DNA from: Bdellovibrionales bacterium
GTDB taxonomy: Bacteria > Bdellovibrionota > Bdellovibrionia > Bdellovibrionales > UBA1609
Direction: 5' to 3'
Length of the DNA stretch: 6,317 nucleotides
Assembly (NCBI GenBank): GCA_020434645.1
Contig: JAGRAK010000122.1
Location: forward strand, 1 to 6,317
Below, one piece after another: positions 5,076-6,317 of this stretch. The notes under the pieces are model-generated. The model saw only the letters and a list, made by a program, of their open reading frames with translations. It had not been told where the DNA came from and made no database searches. Within the stretch, counting starts at the first letter, position 1; every line of letters starts with the position of its first letter. A program made the position numbers and the translations under genes.

Positions 5076-6317
5076 AATCACGCTCCAATTTATGAATTGG
5101 ATACTCGACAAAAACAGGGCGCCCATGTGGGCAAAAACTAGAAAGTGGGTATTCATCCATTTGCTGAAGGAGCGCCGCCATTTCGCCCTTGCTAAGAGCC
5201 TGTCCCGCTCGAACTGCCGAATGGCAAGCTAGAGTCGCAGTCAAATCCCCAATAGTCTTTTCAACCTGAAAACTCCCGCCACGCTCAACACATTCTTCAG
5301 CCAAACGGGTAAACATCGGCACAAGCGCTTCAGACTTGATAATTGCCGGAGCCCCATGAATCGCGATTTCATCGGGACTCATCTGATCAATATAAAGCCC
5401 CATTTGCTCGAGATAGGATTTTAATTTCATTATCTCTTGTGCGCCCTCTTCACCAACGTTCACTACCGGAGGCAATAAAAAATTCTGCACTTCAAGACCA
5501 TTATTTTTAAATCCTAAATTTAATTTTTCAAATAACACTCTCTCATGTGCCGCATGCTGATCTACAAAAACAATGGCATCTTCTTTTTGCGTAATAATGT
5601 AAGTCTTATGAGCTTGGCCTAATACTTCTAAGCTCGCCCACTTCCCATGCGCTTCATTCTCCACTGCGGGCTTAACATAATCTGCCGACTGAAGACTACT
5701 CAGCGCCGCATGAACATCACTCACCACAAATTGTGGCGACGAATCTTTCGATTGATACTGGGTTTTATTAAATTCATAAGAAGCAAAACTTAAATTTGAA
5801 TTTTCATCATTATCTTTTAAATGCGTATCATGACTCAATGCTGGGTTCAGAGACTCACTATTTGCCAAAATTTGCGAAAGCCACGGGGCTTTTTCTAAAA
5901 CTCCACGAACCGCACGCTGTACAACTCGAAATGCCTGACTTGATTCTCTAAATTTAACTTGAGACTTAGTTGGGCTCACATTAACATCAAGATCACTCGG
6001 ATCACAATCGACATAAACAACAGCTGTTGGATATTCTCCGTGCATCAGCAAGTTGCGATAGGCATCCATCACCGCGGCTTGCAAACTGCGATCTTGAACA
6101 AAACGTCCACGAACAAAAAACCAAATCTGACGCGAATTGCCCATTGTATCATTCGGGCTCGACACCACAACTTCTGCCCGATAATTGTCGAGAGTGTACA
6201 CCCCTTCAAATAAACCCACTTGATCTAAAACCTGCTCCACTCTTTTTTTATATCCAGCAACAGCCGGCCAATAGTAAAGAAGTTCACCGTCTTGCAACAC
6301 TCGAATGCTCACAGAGG
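5059..6317 (-). CDS. mutL: DNA mismatch repair protein MutL, C-terminal part (5' end outside window)
   Basis: MutL links MutS mismatch recognition to strand incision. The frame is open to the window edge, so the N-terminal GHKL ATPase core is missing and about 419 residues are visible. Numbering is from the GTG codon at 6312, which is internal. Residues 1-140 are the transducer part of the N-terminal region, with VRGRFVQDR (67-75), a YRNLLMHGEYP block (85-95) and DVNVSPTK (109-116). In most MutLs the last motif reads DVNVHPxK. Residues 145-225 are a low-conservation linker. The C-terminal dimerisation/endonuclease domain (about 226-417) has DQHAAHERVLFE (251-262), an exact DQHA-x2-E-x4-E metal site. 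It is followed by ACHSAVRAG (362-370), CPHGRP (394-399) and a terminal FGR (413-415). These mark the nicking type of MutL found in species without MutH. The gene overlaps the miaA start by 17 nt. Confidence 0.96.
   Translation of the reverse strand, partial: SVSIRVLQDGELLYYWPAVAGYKKRVEQVLDQVGLFEGVYTLDNYRAEVVVSSPNDTMGNSRQIWFFVRGRFVQDRSLQAAVMDAYRNLLMHGEYPTAVVYVDCDPSDLDVNVSPTKSQVKFRESSQAFRVVQRAVRGVLEKAPWLSQILANSESLNPALSHDTHLKDNDENSNLSFASYEFNKTQYQSKDSSPQFVVSDVHAALSSLQSADYVKPAVENEAHGKWASLEVLGQAHKTYIITQKEDAIVFVDQHAAHERVLFEKLNLGFKNNGLEVQNFLLPPVVNVGEEGAQEIMKLKSYLEQMGLYIDQMSPDEIAIHGAPAIIKSEALVPMFTRLAEECVERGGSFQVEKTIGDLTATLACHSAVRAGQALSKGEMAALLQQMDEYPLSSFCPHGRPVFVEYPIHKLERDFGRIV
5083..5086 (-). promoter_or_regulatory. 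Shine-Dalgarno GGAG that decides the miaA start
   Basis: On the minus strand GGAG is followed by the 7-nt spacer CGTGATT and then TTG. The site lies inside the last codons of mutL (the KLER segment), so miaA initiation is embedded in mutL translation. The competing GTG is one base from GGAG, and the ATG at 5156 lies upstream of it. This is sequence inference only. Confidence 0.6.

Noticed and set aside
5076..5156. 27-residue N-terminal extension of MiaA from the ATG at 5156
   Set aside because: The bases encode the conserved C-terminus of MutL in another frame. A better start with Shine-Dalgarno lies at 5075, and MiaA proteins do not carry such an extension.

Overview
This window is a compact housekeeping gene cluster. 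Six genes lie on the minus strand in transcription order mutL (3' part only), miaA, yicC, gmk, rpoZ and a long relA/spoT-type gene (rel). All read from high to low coordinates. Base composition is moderately AT-rich (by eye), junctions are tight (a short overlap up to 74 bp), and there are no mobile elements, RNA genes, CRISPR arrays or obvious horizontally acquired DNA. The protein sequences point to a bacterium. The Rel protein resembles those of deltaproteobacterial-type organisms, and the order mutL-miaA-yicC-gmk-rpoZ-rel would suit the Bdellovibrionota or a related lineage. That placement is inference from memory of gene order and protein style, not a search result.

Layout from the right edge leftwards. 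Bases 6317-5059 encode the C-terminal two thirds or so of MutL, including a complete metal-dependent endonuclease signature. Bases 5075-4194 encode MiaA, which most likely starts at a TTG codon inside the end of mutL. Bases 4160-3285 encode a YicC/YloC-family RNase-related protein. Bases 3272-2697 encode guanylate kinase. Bases 2666-2427 encode the RNA polymerase omega subunit. Bases 2352-106 encode a full-length, apparently bifunctional (p)ppGpp synthetase/hydrolase. At the left edge, a reading frame on the plus strand is open from the window border and stops at 101. It may be the tail of a convergent neighbour that meets rel with only 4 bp between the stop codons.

The genes fall into two functional halves. 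MutL and MiaA guard genetic fidelity (mismatch repair; tRNA A37 prenylation for decoding), the same pairing found in many proteobacteria. Gmk, RpoZ and Rel form a guanine-nucleotide/stringent-response module. Gmk makes GDP, the precursor of the GTP that Rel consumes. Rel makes and degrades (p)ppGpp. In E. coli, omega forms part of one ppGpp-binding site on RNA polymerase. E. coli keeps the same gmk-rpoZ-spoT order. YicC sits between the halves, next to gmk as in many other bacteria. The likely main promoter is upstream of mutL and outside the window. Only the rpoZ-rel gap is large enough for an obvious internal promoter, and any match there is weak.

I see no convincing undescribed system here. 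The points worth a second look are start-site choices, substitutions in otherwise invariant motifs, uneven Shine-Dalgarno strength along the operon, and the unidentified convergent frame at the left edge.
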